Origin: Oscillospiraceae bacterium
Lineage (GTDB): Bacteria; Bacillota; Clostridia; Oscillospirales; CAG-272
Assembly: GCA_015065385.1 (NCBI GenBank)
Contig: SVQK01000015.1
Span: forward strand, 1-36,088
Reading direction: 5' to 3'
DNA: 36,088 nucleotides
Position 1 is the stretch's first letter. Each line of letters opens with the position of its first letter. Under the pieces are notes generated by a model. It was not told the DNA's origin, searched no databases, and saw nothing but the letters and a program-made list of their open reading frames with translations. Position numbers and translations under genes: made by a program. Shown in pieces: positions 1 to 7,438 of this stretch.

Positions 1-18
1 AATAACTCTGATAAGGTT

Positions 19-74
19 GGATAGCTTAATTGGTGTGCTGAAGGTAAGCAATACTGTATGGGTACAGCCTATCC
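19..74 (+). other. Multi-stem RNA-like element at left edge
   Basis: This AT-richer stretch folds on paper into a three-stem arrangement: GGATA (19-23) with TATCC (70-74) closes two hairpins, GCTTA/TAAGC (24-28/45-49) and CTGTA/TACAG (54-58/63-67). A pyrimidine run (75-85) follows. It could be the 3' part of an RNA or leader whose start lies outside the window, or chance pairing in AT-rich DNA. I could not match it to a tRNA or to a riboswitch I know. Confidence 0.25.
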
Positions 75-100
75 TTTTCCCCTTTCAAAGTTCTTTGCCA

Positions 101-121
101 GGCTTTCTCCGAAAGAAAGCC
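101..121. other. Perfect 8-bp hairpin near left edge
   Basis: GGCTTTCT (101-108) pairs with AGAAAGCC (114-121) around a five-base loop. On the plus strand it is followed by GCGTTTCCCTTTT, so it could be a weak terminator for something entering from the left. No gene is visible in 1-163. Confidence 0.35.
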
Positions 122-163
122 GCGTTTCCCTTTTAGCTTGATATTAGTATAAAACGATACGAC

Positions 164-218
164 AAAAAGTGCCGCGCCATCCTGTCCCGCAGAGAGAGCG
201 GGAAGAGAGGACGCGGCA
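164..218 (-). terminator. Terminator of the TPR-DUF4037 operon
   Basis: Read on the minus strand, TGCCGCG closes an imperfect long hairpin that contains an inner CCCGC/GCGGG stem. The hairpin is followed by a run of five T (complement of 164-168). It lies just after the DUF4037 stop codon, where a Rho-independent terminator is expected. It is nearly symmetric in outline, but the T tract favours the minus strand. Confidence 0.75.
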
Positions 219-244
219 TTTCGCCGCTGTCGGGGGGAGAGCGT

Positions 245-1204
245 TCACACTCCCGCCAAAATATGGAGATTCCGCAACTCCTCGTCCGCGATCCCGGCGT
301 TGAGGGCGTAGGCGGCGGATTCCGGATCGGAAAGGGCGTCCGGTTTCTGCCGGTTTTGCCCTTCCAAAAGCTCCCCGGTCTTCCCGAGGATCAGGGCGCA
401 GACATCCTCCATGACCGCGGATTTCACCCGGGATGATTGCAAGTCGTTCTCCGAGGTCAGAAGATAGGCGAAGGAGTCCGCCAGCTCCCCGAGCAAAGGA
501 AGCTCCCGGAGCGCGCGGAACGCCCACTTGTAGAAGGGCCGGTACCGCCGGTTGAGCAGAAAGACCGCGCGCATGGACGCTTCGACGAACTGTACTGCCG
601 CCAGCTGAGCGGACGCCTCTTCCCCGTGCCTCAGGATCCGCGGATAGTTGTACAGTCCAGCCTGATGCATCAGGAGCAGATTCCCCGCCAGCTTCTTGCG
701 CCGCACGTCCTCGGGATAAAAGGAAAGCCGCGCCCGGATCGCCGTCACTTCCCCGGACGGATCGTAGAAAATCGCCCCGTTCACGGCTTCGGCGAGCGAT
801 TCTTCGGGCACGCGGAGCCAGTCCGCGGTCGTCAGCTTTCCGTCCGGAGAGCCGCATTTCGAGCGGAAAAACGCGCCCGTGTCCATCACGCCGTGACGCC
901 GCCCGCCCGTCGGGATCATTCTCTCCCGCTTCACGCCGCAGAATTCCTTCGGAAGCCCGTCGTAGGCACGCTCCAGCCGAAAAAGCGTCCGCCGGTCGAT
1001 CGACTTCTCCGCGTCAAGGGACAGAAAGAGGAGAAATCCGGGCTCGAAGTCGTGATCCCGCGACACGTCGTCGTCGTAGCCGAAGCACTCGGATCCGCTC
1101 CCGCAGAGTCCGGCGGCGAACTTATCCGCGAGCTCCGGAAACTCCGCCAGCATGGGCCGCCCGCATTCCTCCCAGTACCGCCGCGCCAGCTCCAGTCCTT
1201 TCAT
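245..1204 (-). CDS. DUF4037 domain protein (nucleotidyltransferase-like)
   Basis: A 319-residue cytosolic protein. Near the N-terminus (residues about 33-56) it has a G-S-G-S-E segment followed by acidic residues and HDFEPG. This is the pattern of DUF4037 proteins, whose N-terminal part resembles a nucleotidyltransferase active site; the remainder is helical. The reaction and substrate of this family are not established, so the function is left open. The ATG at 1204 is preceded by GGGGAGGGG at good distance. The gene is 31 bp downstream of the TPR gene in the same direction and shares its promoter, a pairing I have seen as common in Clostridia (recalled, not checked). A terminator follows directly. 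Family call fairly sure; activity unknown. Confidence 0.8.
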   Translation of the reverse strand: MKGLELARRYWEECGRPMLAEFPELADKFAAGLCGSGSECFGYDDDVSRDHDFEPGFLLFLSLDAEKSIDRRTLFRLERAYDGLPKEFCGVKRERMIPTGGRRHGVMDTGAFFRSKCGSPDGKLTTADWLRVPEESLAEAVNGAIFYDPSGEVTAIRARLSFYPEDVRRKKLAGNLLLMHQAGLYNYPRILRHGEEASAQLAAVQFVEASMRAVFLLNRRYRPFYKWAFRALRELPLLGELADSFAYLLTSENDLQSSRVKSAVMEDVCALILGKTGELLEGQNRQKPDALSDPESAAYALNAGIADEELRNLHILAGV

Positions 1205-1235
1205 GCCGTCCCCTCCCCGCTCACGAATATGCGGT

Positions 1236-2081
1236 TCACGATTCGCCGCCGTAGATTTCCGCCGCCCGCCGCCTGAGATCCCGCGCCGTCATGAACCAGC
1301 CGTAGTAGGCGAAGGTCGGCGCGCATTTCTCGCAGACGAACGCATAGTTCCCGTCACGGGGGATCCCGGGCCGGTCGAGCAGGGCCTCCGCCTCCCCGAG
1401 ACAGCGCGCGACCGCTTCTTCCGCCGCCTCGGGACCGTTCTCCGCCGTCTCGAGATCCGCGAGATTCAGCCATGTCACGGCCCGCTCCGGTTCCCCGTTC
1501 TCCGCCTTTTCCATGACGGAGAGGGCCTTTTCGTAGAGCGCGCGGGCTTCCGCGAACCGTCCGGCGTCGGTCAGGGCGAGGGCGTAGTTGTTGTAGAGTC
1601 CTCCGAGCATCTCCGGGCGCAGGGCGGGGGAGGATTCATAGACCGCGCGGGCCTTTTCGAAGAGGGGGAGCGACTCCTTCGCGTGCCCGAAGGCTTTCAG
1701 GGCGGTGGCGCGGTTGATCATCGCGGTCGCCCCGTCCGCCCCGTTCTCCATCCCGAGGCGGGCGACAAGCTCCATGGTCTTCTCCGACTGGCCGAGGGAG
1801 TCCTTTTCCCGCCCGAGCTTGCGGTAGAGGCCCACCAGCTCGCCGCGCACGAGAAATTCGCCCCGCGGATCGCGCCCGGCTTCCGCTTCCGCGAGCCAGT
1901 AGAGAAGATGGCGCTCGGCGGCGGCGTAGTCGCTGCGGGACAGGTGCTCGTCCAGCTTTTTGATCACCCGGTCGGCGGGGATGGAGCGCACGGGGGGCGT
2001 CTTTTCGTACTGCTCCGTGCAGAAGGGGCAGGCCGGATCGATGTAGTCCTCCGGCTCCATAAAGCGTCGTTTCTCCTTCAT
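1236..2081 (-). CDS. Tetratricopeptide repeat protein with terminal CxxC pairs
   Basis: A 281-residue soluble protein made mostly of helix pairs of TPR type. The clearest repeats read as NNYALALTDAGRFAEARALY and similar around residues 130-215. It has C-P-F-C near the N-terminus and C-E-K-C near the C-terminus, which could bind one metal ion together; that is inference. TPR proteins are scaffolds for protein contacts, and the partner here may be the DUF4037 protein encoded next. The start at 2081 is chosen because GAGGAGG lies six bases upstream and because the promoter's predicted transcription start (about 2114) falls after the more upstream possible start at 2129. The specific role is unknown. 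Confidence 0.85.
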   Translation of the reverse strand: MKEKRRFMEPEDYIDPACPFCTEQYEKTPPVRSIPADRVIKKLDEHLSRSDYAAAERHLLYWLAEAEAGRDPRGEFLVRGELVGLYRKLGREKDSLGQSEKTMELVARLGMENGADGATAMINRATALKAFGHAKESLPLFEKARAVYESSPALRPEMLGGLYNNYALALTDAGRFAEARALYEKALSVMEKAENGEPERAVTWLNLADLETAENGPEAAEEAVARCLGEAEALLDRPGIPRDGNYAFVCEKCAPTFAYYGWFMTARDLRRRAAEIYGGES

Positions 2082-2120
2082 GCGGGCCTCCTCGGATCGT
2101 TTATCTTTCATTGTACACCC

Positions 2121-2149
2121 ATTGTACACCGCGGGGCGCGGAATGTCAA
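2121..2149 (-). promoter_or_regulatory. SigA-type promoter of the TPR-DUF4037 operon
   Basis: On the minus strand a perfect -35 TTGACA (2144-2149) is separated by 17 nt from -10 TACAAT (2121-2126). Transcription should start near 2114, leaving a leader of about 30 nt before the ATG at 2081. The -10 lies in a short tandem repeat of TTGTACACC. The promoter sits immediately after the stop codon of the lipoprotein gene. Confidence 0.85.
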
Positions 2150-2156
2150 GCGCGGC

Positions 2157-2756
2157 TCACCCCATGAGCTCGGGCGGCGAGATAGGGTCGTCCAGCTTCG
2201 TGACGGCATCCCGGGAAACGCCCGTCACGCCCTCTTCCGCTTCGAACGCCGCCGCGAGAGCGTCCAGCTGCTTTGCCGTGAGATTTTTGTCCGACCGCAC
2301 CGCCATGCCGGAGAGGATGTTGTAGAAATAGATCACTTCCGTTCCGTGCCGCTGTGCCATCTCCCGTGCCGCGGATTCGTCCACGGAGGGATCCAGCAAG
2401 ACGATCAGGGTGTTCGCGCTGCACGTCAGACCTGAATCGTCCGTCAGCGTGCCCGGATCGTTCCCGGATGACTGCGGGCCGGCGGTCGGACCGTCCTCGG
2501 GGGAGAGCGGAGCGGGCAGGGGAACGGCGGGAAGATCGGGCTCCGGCTCCGGCTCCGACATACCTTCCGACGCCGCTTCCGGCAAAGGCTCCGCGGGCTG
2601 ATCGATGGGCTGTTCGATGAACTGCGCGGCGGGCGGGGTGACGGATGCGTCCGCGGCGTCCGGAGCTGTTTGCCCGTCCGGAAGGGCCGCGCATCCCGCC
2701 GCCAGCGTCAGAAGCGCGATGCAGGCGGCGAGTTTCTTTCGGGTTTTCTTCGTCAT
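2157..2756 (-). CDS. Lipoprotein with C-terminal peptidase-inhibitor-I9-like domain
   Basis: A 199-residue exported protein. The N-terminus has basic residues, a hydrophobic stretch and a lipobox-like L-A-A-G-C with Cys22, so it is probably lipid-anchored. Residues about 25-110 are a Pro/Ala/Glu-rich linker. Residues about 112-190 (NTLIVLLDPSV..., GMAVRSDKNLT, the LDALAAAFEAEEGV helix, VSRDAVTKL) resemble the I9 fold of subtilisin prodomains, which act as chaperone and inhibitor of the protease. No subtilase domain is attached or encoded in this window. The start at 2756 has AAGGAAA upstream. No convincing promoter was found. The I9 assignment is by pattern only; it could be an unrelated small alpha/beta domain. 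Confidence 0.7.
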   Translation of the reverse strand: MTKKTRKKLAACIALLTLAAGCAALPDGQTAPDAADASVTPPAAQFIEQPIDQPAEPLPEAASEGMSEPEPEPDLPAVPLPAPLSPEDGPTAGPQSSGNDPGTLTDDSGLTCSANTLIVLLDPSVDESAAREMAQRHGTEVIYFYNILSGMAVRSDKNLTAKQLDALAAAFEAEEGVTGVSRDAVTKLDDPISPPELMG

Positions 2757-2873
2757 ATTTTTCGGTTTCCTTCTTTGTCGCTCTCTGTCGGTTAGACGCT
2801 TTCCCCGGAGAAATTGTTCCCGTCCCTGACAAGATTGCCGAAATTTTCTCCGATTTCCTGTTGAAAAGGCCCA

Positions 2874-2902
2874 TTGTTTTCCGGGGGGATGTGTGCTATA
2901 CT
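2874..2902 (+). promoter_or_regulatory. Promoter of nrdG
   Basis: The -35 TTGTTT (2874-2879), a 17-nt spacer and -10 TATACT (2897-2902) with an extended TGC just before it. The predicted start is near 2909, about 50 nt before the nrdG ATG. No NrdR-box-like palindrome is visible here, unlike at the nrdD promoter. Confidence 0.75.
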
Positions 2903-2957
2903 ATTATCCGTTGCGATTGTTTCCGGAAATAATCCCGGATTTTCAAGAGGTGGACTC

Positions 2958-3659
2958 ATGAAACTCCACGGACTGCAAAAACTGACCCTGCTGGATTTCC
3001 CGGAGCATGTGGCTTGCACTGTGTTCACCGCGGGCTGCAATCTCCGCTGCCCCTTCTGCCACAACGCCCTCCTTGTCACGGACATTCAGCCGGGGGACGA
3101 GATTCCCGAGGACGAGTTTTTCTCGTTTCTGAAAAAGCGGCAGGGGCTTCTCGACGGCGTGGCGGTCACAGGGGGAGAACCGCTTCTGCAGCCGGATCTC
3201 GGGGCGTTTCTGCGCCGGGTGAAGTCGCTCGGATACGCCGTCAAGCTCGACACCAACGGCTGCTGTCCGGACAGGCTGGCCGCGCTCCTTTCGGAGGGAC
3301 TGGTGGATTACGCCGCGATGGACGTGAAGAACACCCCGGAAAAATACCCCGTGACCGTGGGCGTTCCGGGATTCGATCCCGCGCCGGTCCGGGAGAGCAT
3401 GGCGATCCTCCGCTCCTCCGGGATCGGGTATGAGTTCCGCACCACCGTCGTGCGCGAGTTCCACACGGCGGACGATATCGAAGCGATCGCGCGCTGGCTG
3501 AGGGAGGAATCCGCCCCCCGGTATTTCCTTCAGAATTTCAGGGACAGCGGCGGCCTCATCGGGGAGAATCTCCATCCCGTGCCGAGGGACGAGATCTTCG
3601 CCATGCGGGACCGCGCCGCCGCCATCCTCCCCGTCACCGCCCTGCGCGGCGTGGACTGA
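2958..3659 (+). CDS. nrdG: Anaerobic ribonucleotide reductase activating protein (radical SAM)
   Basis: A 233-residue radical SAM enzyme that uses S-adenosylmethionine and a 4Fe-4S cluster to place the glycyl radical on the class III reductase NrdD. The cluster motif is C27-x3-C31-x2-C34 (CNLRCPFC). The GGEPLLQ glycine-rich SAM-binding segment follows around residue 76, and the strand KLDTNGCCP around residue 99 is typical. The start at 2958 is chosen because AAGAGGTGG lies just upstream and the protein then begins at the conserved KLHGLQKLTLLDFP region. nrdD follows 218 bp downstream behind its own promoter. Pyruvate formate-lyase activating enzymes are relatives, but the neighbour decides the call. 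Confidence 0.92.
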   Translation: MKLHGLQKLTLLDFPEHVACTVFTAGCNLRCPFCHNALLVTDIQPGDEIPEDEFFSFLKKRQGLLDGVAVTGGEPLLQPDLGAFLRRVKSLGYAVKLDTNGCCPDRLAALLSEGLVDYAAMDVKNTPEKYPVTVGVPGFDPAPVRESMAILRSSGIGYEFRTTVVREFHTADDIEAIARWLREESAPRYFLQNFRDSGGLIGENLHPVPRDEIFAMRDRAAAILPVTALRGVD

Positions 3660-3715
3660 CGGAATCCCAAGCCCTCAAACGCTTTGCCCGCTCTTCCGGG
3701 TTGTCGGTTTCAAAA

Positions 3716-3731
3716 CCACAAAATCTTGTGT
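3716..3731. promoter_or_regulatory. NrdR box 1
   Basis: A 16-bp near-palindrome matching 13 of 16 positions of the NrdR consensus as I know it (acaCwAtATaTwGtgt), with arms CACAA and TTGTG. It lies just upstream of the -35 element of the nrdD promoter. NrdR is the ATP/dATP-sensing repressor of ribonucleotide reductase genes. Confidence 0.75.
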
Positions 3732-3738
3732 TTTGATC

Positions 3739-3767
3739 TTGACAACCCCTATATTTTGTGTTATACT
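3739..3767 (+). promoter_or_regulatory. Promoter of nrdD
   Basis: A perfect -35 TTGACA (3739-3744), a 17-nt spacer and -10 TATACT (3762-3767) preceded by TGT (extended -10). The predicted start is near 3774, giving a leader of about 100 nt. The spacer is almost exactly occupied by NrdR box 2, so repressor binding would block polymerase. Confidence 0.88.
3746..3761. promoter_or_regulatory. NrdR box 2
   Basis: A second 16-bp site, 13 of 16 matches to the NrdR consensus, with core TATATTTTGTGT. It starts 30 bp after box 1, about three helical turns, which is close to the spacing of known tandem NrdR boxes. It fills the spacer between the -35 and -10 elements of the nrdD promoter. Confidence 0.75.
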
Positions 3768-3877
3768 GTCTGCGCTGCCCTCGGGAGAAACTTCCGGTTC
3801 CGGAACAAAACGGAGCCCGAGGCCTTTCGAAAGGCCGCACGAGCGATCTCATCAGTACCGACAGGAAAGGAATCACC

Positions 3878-6355
3878 ATGTACAAAGTAGAGAAACGGGA
3901 CGGCAAGCTCGTTGCCTTTGATCTCGACAAGATAAAGACCGCCATCGTATCCGCCTTCGAGGCGTGCGAGAAGCAGTACCACCCCGACACCATCGATTTT
4001 CTCGTGCTCAAGGTCACGGCCGATTTCGAGCCGAAGATCGAGAACGGGATCGTGAGCGTGGAGAACATTCAGGACAGCGTCGAATCCGTCCTCATCAAGG
4101 CGGGCTACGACGACGTGGCGAAGGCGTACATCTTGTACCGCCGCCAGCACGCCATGCTCCGCGACGTGTCGAACACCTTCCTCGACTACAAGGACACCGT
4201 CGATAAATATCTGAAAATCAACGACTGGCGCGTGAAGGAAAACTCCACCGTCACCTACTCCGTGGGCGGCCTGATCCTCTCAAACTCCGGCGCGATCACG
4301 GCGAACTACTGGCTGTCCGAGGTCTACGACGAAGAGATCGCCGAGGTCCACCGCTCCGCCGCCATCCATCTGCACGACCTTTCCATGCTGACGGGCTACT
4401 GCGCGGGCTGGTCCCTCAAGCAGCTCATTCAGGAAGGGCTCGGCGGCGTGACCGGCAAGATCACCTCCAAGCCCGCCTCCCACCTCTCGAGCCTCTGCAA
4501 CCAGATGGTAAACTTCCTCGGCATCATGCAGAACGAGTGGGCGGGCGCGCAGGCGTTCTCCTCCTTCGACACCTATCTCGCCCCCTTCGTCCGGGTGGAC
4601 AACCTCTCCTACAAAGAAGTCAAGCAGTGCGTGGAGTCCTTCATCTTCGGCGTGAACACTCCCTCCCGCTGGGGCACGCAGGCTCCCTTCTCCAACATCA
4701 CCCTCGACTGGGTGGTGCCCTCCGACCTCGCGGAGCTGAACTGCATCGTGGGCGGACGCGAAATGGACTTCAAGTACAAGGACTGCCAGCGCGAGATGGA
4801 CATGGTGAACAAGGCGTTCATCGAGATCATGATCGAGGGCGACGCCAACGGACGCGGGTTCCAGTACCCCATCCCGACCTACTCCATCACGAAGGACTTC
4901 GACTGGAGCGAGACCGAGAACAACCGCCTCCTCTTCGAAATGGCCGCCAAGTACGGCACGCCCTACTTCTCCAACTATGTCAACAGCGACATGGAGCCCT
5001 CCGACGTGCGGTCGATGTGCTGCCGTCTCCGCCTCGACCTCCGCGAGCTCAGAAAGAAGACCGGCGGCTTCTTCGGCTCCGGCGAATCGACCGGTTCCAT
5101 CGGCGTGGTCACCATCAACATGCCCCGGATCGCCTACCTGTCGAAGACCCCCGAGGAGTTCTACGACCGGCTCGACAAGCTGATGGACATCTCCGCCCGC
5201 TCCCTCAAGATCAAGCGCACCGTCATCACCAACCTGATGGAAAACGGCCTCTATCCCTATACCAAGCGCTACCTCGGCACCTTTGAGAACCACTTCTCCA
5301 CGCTCGGCCTGGTCGGCATGAACGAGGTCGGACTCAACGCGCCGTGGCTCCGGGCCGACATGTCTCACAAAGAGACCCAGCAGTTCACCATCGACGTGCT
5401 GAACCACATGAGAAACCGCCTCTCCGACTATCAGGAGCAGTACGGCGATCTCTACAACCTCGAGGCGACCCCGGCGGAATCCACGGCCTACCGCTTCGCC
5501 AAGCACGACAAGGAGCGGTATCCCGATATCATCACCGCCGCCAAGTCCTGCGACGACACCCCCTACTACACCAACTCCTCCCACCTTCCCGTGGGCTACA
5601 CCGAGGACGTCTTCTCGGCCCTCGACATTCAGGACGAGCTCCAGACCCTCTACACCTCCGGCACCGTGTTCCACGCCTTCCTCGGAGAGAAGCTCCCCGA
5701 CTGGAAGTCCGCGGCGAACCTGGTCCGCAAGATCGCGGAGAACTACCGCCTGCCGTACTACACCCTGTCCCCGACCTACTCGATCTGCAAGAATCACGGC
5801 TATCTGGCCGGAGAGCAGCCCGTCTGCCCGATCTGCGGCGAGAGGACCGAGGTCAACAGCCGGATCACGGGCTACTACCGTCCGGTCCAGAACTGGAACG
5901 ACGGCAAGGCGCAGGAGTTCAAGGACCGCGTGACCTACAACGTCGGCGCGTCCCATCTGACCCACAAAGGACCTCTCCACGAGACGGCATCCGAAAAGCC
6001 CGCCGACGTCCCGGCTCCCGTCCCCGCCGAGACGAAGGCTGAACCCGCCCGCGCCGCGGAGATCCCGATGGAGTATCCGGACGCGATCCCGATCGACGCC
6101 GAGCCCGTTTTCGTCGGAAAGCAGGCGGACGACGGCTATCTGCTCTTCGCCACTCGGACCTGCCCCAACTGCAAGGTCGCCTGCGCGGCGCTGGACAAGG
6201 GCGGGATCGGCTACACCAAGATCTACGCGGACGAGGACATCGCGGCGACCGAGACCTACGGCATCCGTCAGGCTCCCACGCTGGTGATCCGCGAGGGCGA
6301 CACGTTCGAGAAATTCGTCGGCGTCTCGGCCATCAAGAAGAGACTGAGCCTGTAA
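3878..6355 (+). CDS. nrdD: Anaerobic ribonucleoside-triphosphate reductase fused to a glutaredoxin-like domain
   Basis: An 825-residue class III reductase that makes dNTPs from NTPs without oxygen. Residues about 1-95 form an ATP-cone for allosteric control (MYKVEKRDGKLVAFDLDKI onward), followed by the catalytic barrel. The C-terminal zinc-site cysteines (CPICGE and an upstream CKNHG) precede the glycyl radical region, with Gly665 in RITGYYRP and the WNDGKAQEF segment. After an Ala/Pro/Glu-rich linker (about 695-745), residues about 750-825 form a glutaredoxin/thioredoxin-fold domain with C762-P-N-C765 and the cis-Pro motif APT. The start at 3878 has GGAAAGGA upstream. The added redoxin could supply electrons to the active site instead of formate; that is inference. 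Regulated by the NrdR boxes upstream. Confidence 0.95.
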   Translation: MYKVEKRDGKLVAFDLDKIKTAIVSAFEACEKQYHPDTIDFLVLKVTADFEPKIENGIVSVENIQDSVESVLIKAGYDDVAKAYILYRRQHAMLRDVSNTFLDYKDTVDKYLKINDWRVKENSTVTYSVGGLILSNSGAITANYWLSEVYDEEIAEVHRSAAIHLHDLSMLTGYCAGWSLKQLIQEGLGGVTGKITSKPASHLSSLCNQMVNFLGIMQNEWAGAQAFSSFDTYLAPFVRVDNLSYKEVKQCVESFIFGVNTPSRWGTQAPFSNITLDWVVPSDLAELNCIVGGREMDFKYKDCQREMDMVNKAFIEIMIEGDANGRGFQYPIPTYSITKDFDWSETENNRLLFEMAAKYGTPYFSNYVNSDMEPSDVRSMCCRLRLDLRELRKKTGGFFGSGESTGSIGVVTINMPRIAYLSKTPEEFYDRLDKLMDISARSLKIKRTVITNLMENGLYPYTKRYLGTFENHFSTLGLVGMNEVGLNAPWLRADMSHKETQQFTIDVLNHMRNRLSDYQEQYGDLYNLEATPAESTAYRFAKHDKERYPDIITAAKSCDDTPYYTNSSHLPVGYTEDVFSALDIQDELQTLYTSGTVFHAFLGEKLPDWKSAANLVRKIAENYRLPYYTLSPTYSICKNHGYLAGEQPVCPICGERTEVNSRITGYYRPVQNWNDGKAQEFKDRVTYNVGASHLTHKGPLHETASEKPADVPAPVPAETKAEPARAAEIPMEYPDAIPIDAEPVFVGKQADDGYLLFATRTCPNCKVACAALDKGGIGYTKIYADEDIAATETYGIRQAPTLVIREGDTFEKFVGVSAIKKRLSL

Positions 6356-6393
6356 GATCCGGAAAACCGGACGATCCATCTACGCTGAAACGG

Positions 6394-6421
6394 AAAAGGG
6401 AGGTTGCGCAGCCTCCTTTTT
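6394..6421 (+). terminator. Hairpin terminator between nrdD and the reductase gene
   Basis: AAAAGGGAGG and CCTCCTTTTT flank a short loop region (TTGCGCAG), giving a stem followed by five T. The flavoprotein gene starts only 34 bp later and no promoter fits in between, so this probably attenuates rather than fully separates the two genes. Confidence 0.75.
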
Positions 6422-6454
6422 CTGAGAGCGGGGACTGCGCATGGAGGCAGCATG

Positions 6455-7375
6455 ATGCTTTACGACATACTCATCATCGGAGGCGGGCCCGCGGGGCTGA
6501 CGGCGGCGGTGTACGCGCGCAGATCCGGGCGGTCCGCGCTGGTTCTGGAAAAGGACGCGTTCGGCGGACAGATCGCCAATTCCCCGGCGGTGGAGAACAT
6601 CCCGGGATTCGAGCTGGTCTCCGGCACGGAATTCGCCGACCGGCTGACGGAACAGGCCATCGGACAGGGTGCGGCGCTCGAATCGGCGGACGTGGTCTCC
6701 CTGACCCGGGACGCGGACGGCTGCTTCACGGCAAAATCCGCCGACGGGGAAGAATACCGGGGCAGAGCCGTCATTCTTGCCGCCGGGACGAAGCACCGCA
6801 CGCTCGGGCTGCCGCGGGAGGAGGAGTTCATCGGAAACGGGATCTCCTTCTGCGCGGTCTGCGACGGATCGTTCTGCAAGGATAAGCCGGTCGCGGTGGT
6901 CGGCGGGGGGAATTCCGCCCTGCAGGAGGCCCTTCTTCTGTCCGGGCTCTGCGAGCAGGTGACGGTGGTACAGAATCTGTCCACTCTGACGGGAGAAAAG
7001 CCCCTCATCGACGCGCTCATGGAGAAGGAAAACGTGGACATCCTCTTTTCCTCCGTCCTCACGGCGTACGAGGGCGATCCGGCAACGGGTCTGACCGGGA
7101 TCCTCGTGAAGCACGAGAACGGGCTGACGGAGCGGGTACGGGCACAGATGGTATTTCTCGCCGTGGGACTCGAGCCGCAGAACGGCCCCTTCTCCGGGAT
7201 TGTCCCGCTGGATCTGCGCGGATACGCGGACGCGGGCGAGGACTGCGTGACGGGCGTGCCGGGTCTTTTCGCCGCGGGGGACTGCCGCCGGAAGAGGATC
7301 CGTCAGGTGACGACGGCTGCCTCGGACGGAGCGGTCGCCGCGCTTGCCGCCTGCGATTATCTGGACGGGCGGTAA
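6455..7375 (+). CDS. Thioredoxin-reductase-like flavoprotein without the NADPH phosphate motif
   Basis: A 306-residue FAD disulfide reductase. It has an N-terminal FAD motif GGGPAGLTAA, the redox pair C133-A-V-C136 followed by DG as in thioredoxin reductases, and a C-terminal FAD motif with FAAGDC. The second nucleotide-binding segment has GGGNSA, but the HRRxxxR stretch that contacts the 2'-phosphate of NADPH in TrxB is absent; the corresponding strand reads VTVVQNLSTLTGE. Such sequences are seen in clostridial enzymes that may use ferredoxin or another donor. The start at 6455 has GGAGG seven bases upstream; 6452 is an alternative. Directly after nrdD, its substrate may be the glutaredoxin domain fused to NrdD. 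Confidence 0.88.
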   Translation: MLYDILIIGGGPAGLTAAVYARRSGRSALVLEKDAFGGQIANSPAVENIPGFELVSGTEFADRLTEQAIGQGAALESADVVSLTRDADGCFTAKSADGEEYRGRAVILAAGTKHRTLGLPREEEFIGNGISFCAVCDGSFCKDKPVAVVGGGNSALQEALLLSGLCEQVTVVQNLSTLTGEKPLIDALMEKENVDILFSSVLTAYEGDPATGLTGILVKHENGLTERVRAQMVFLAVGLEPQNGPFSGIVPLDLRGYADAGEDCVTGVPGLFAAGDCRRKRIRQVTTAASDGAVAALAACDYLDGR

Positions 7376-7438
7376 GCGGGAAGACGTCAGGGCTCCGGTT
7401 TCATTTCCCGCAAATCTCCCGAAGGGATGAAAACCGTC

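Noticed and set aside
19..74. tRNA-like reading of the left-edge element (TAGCTTAATTGGT resembles a D-arm)
   Set aside because: No acceptor stem, anticodon arm or TTCGA loop at the right distances.
4280..6379. 699-residue open frame on the minus strand opposite nrdD
   Set aside because: It is antisense to a clear nrdD gene, its composition is Val/Gly/Asp/Leu-rich as expected for a GC-rich shadow, and it has no family pattern.
7376..7411. GCGGGAA/TTCCCGC inverted repeat after the flavoprotein gene
   Set aside because: The stem is plausible but the loop is 22 nt and no T run follows, so I did not call it a terminator.
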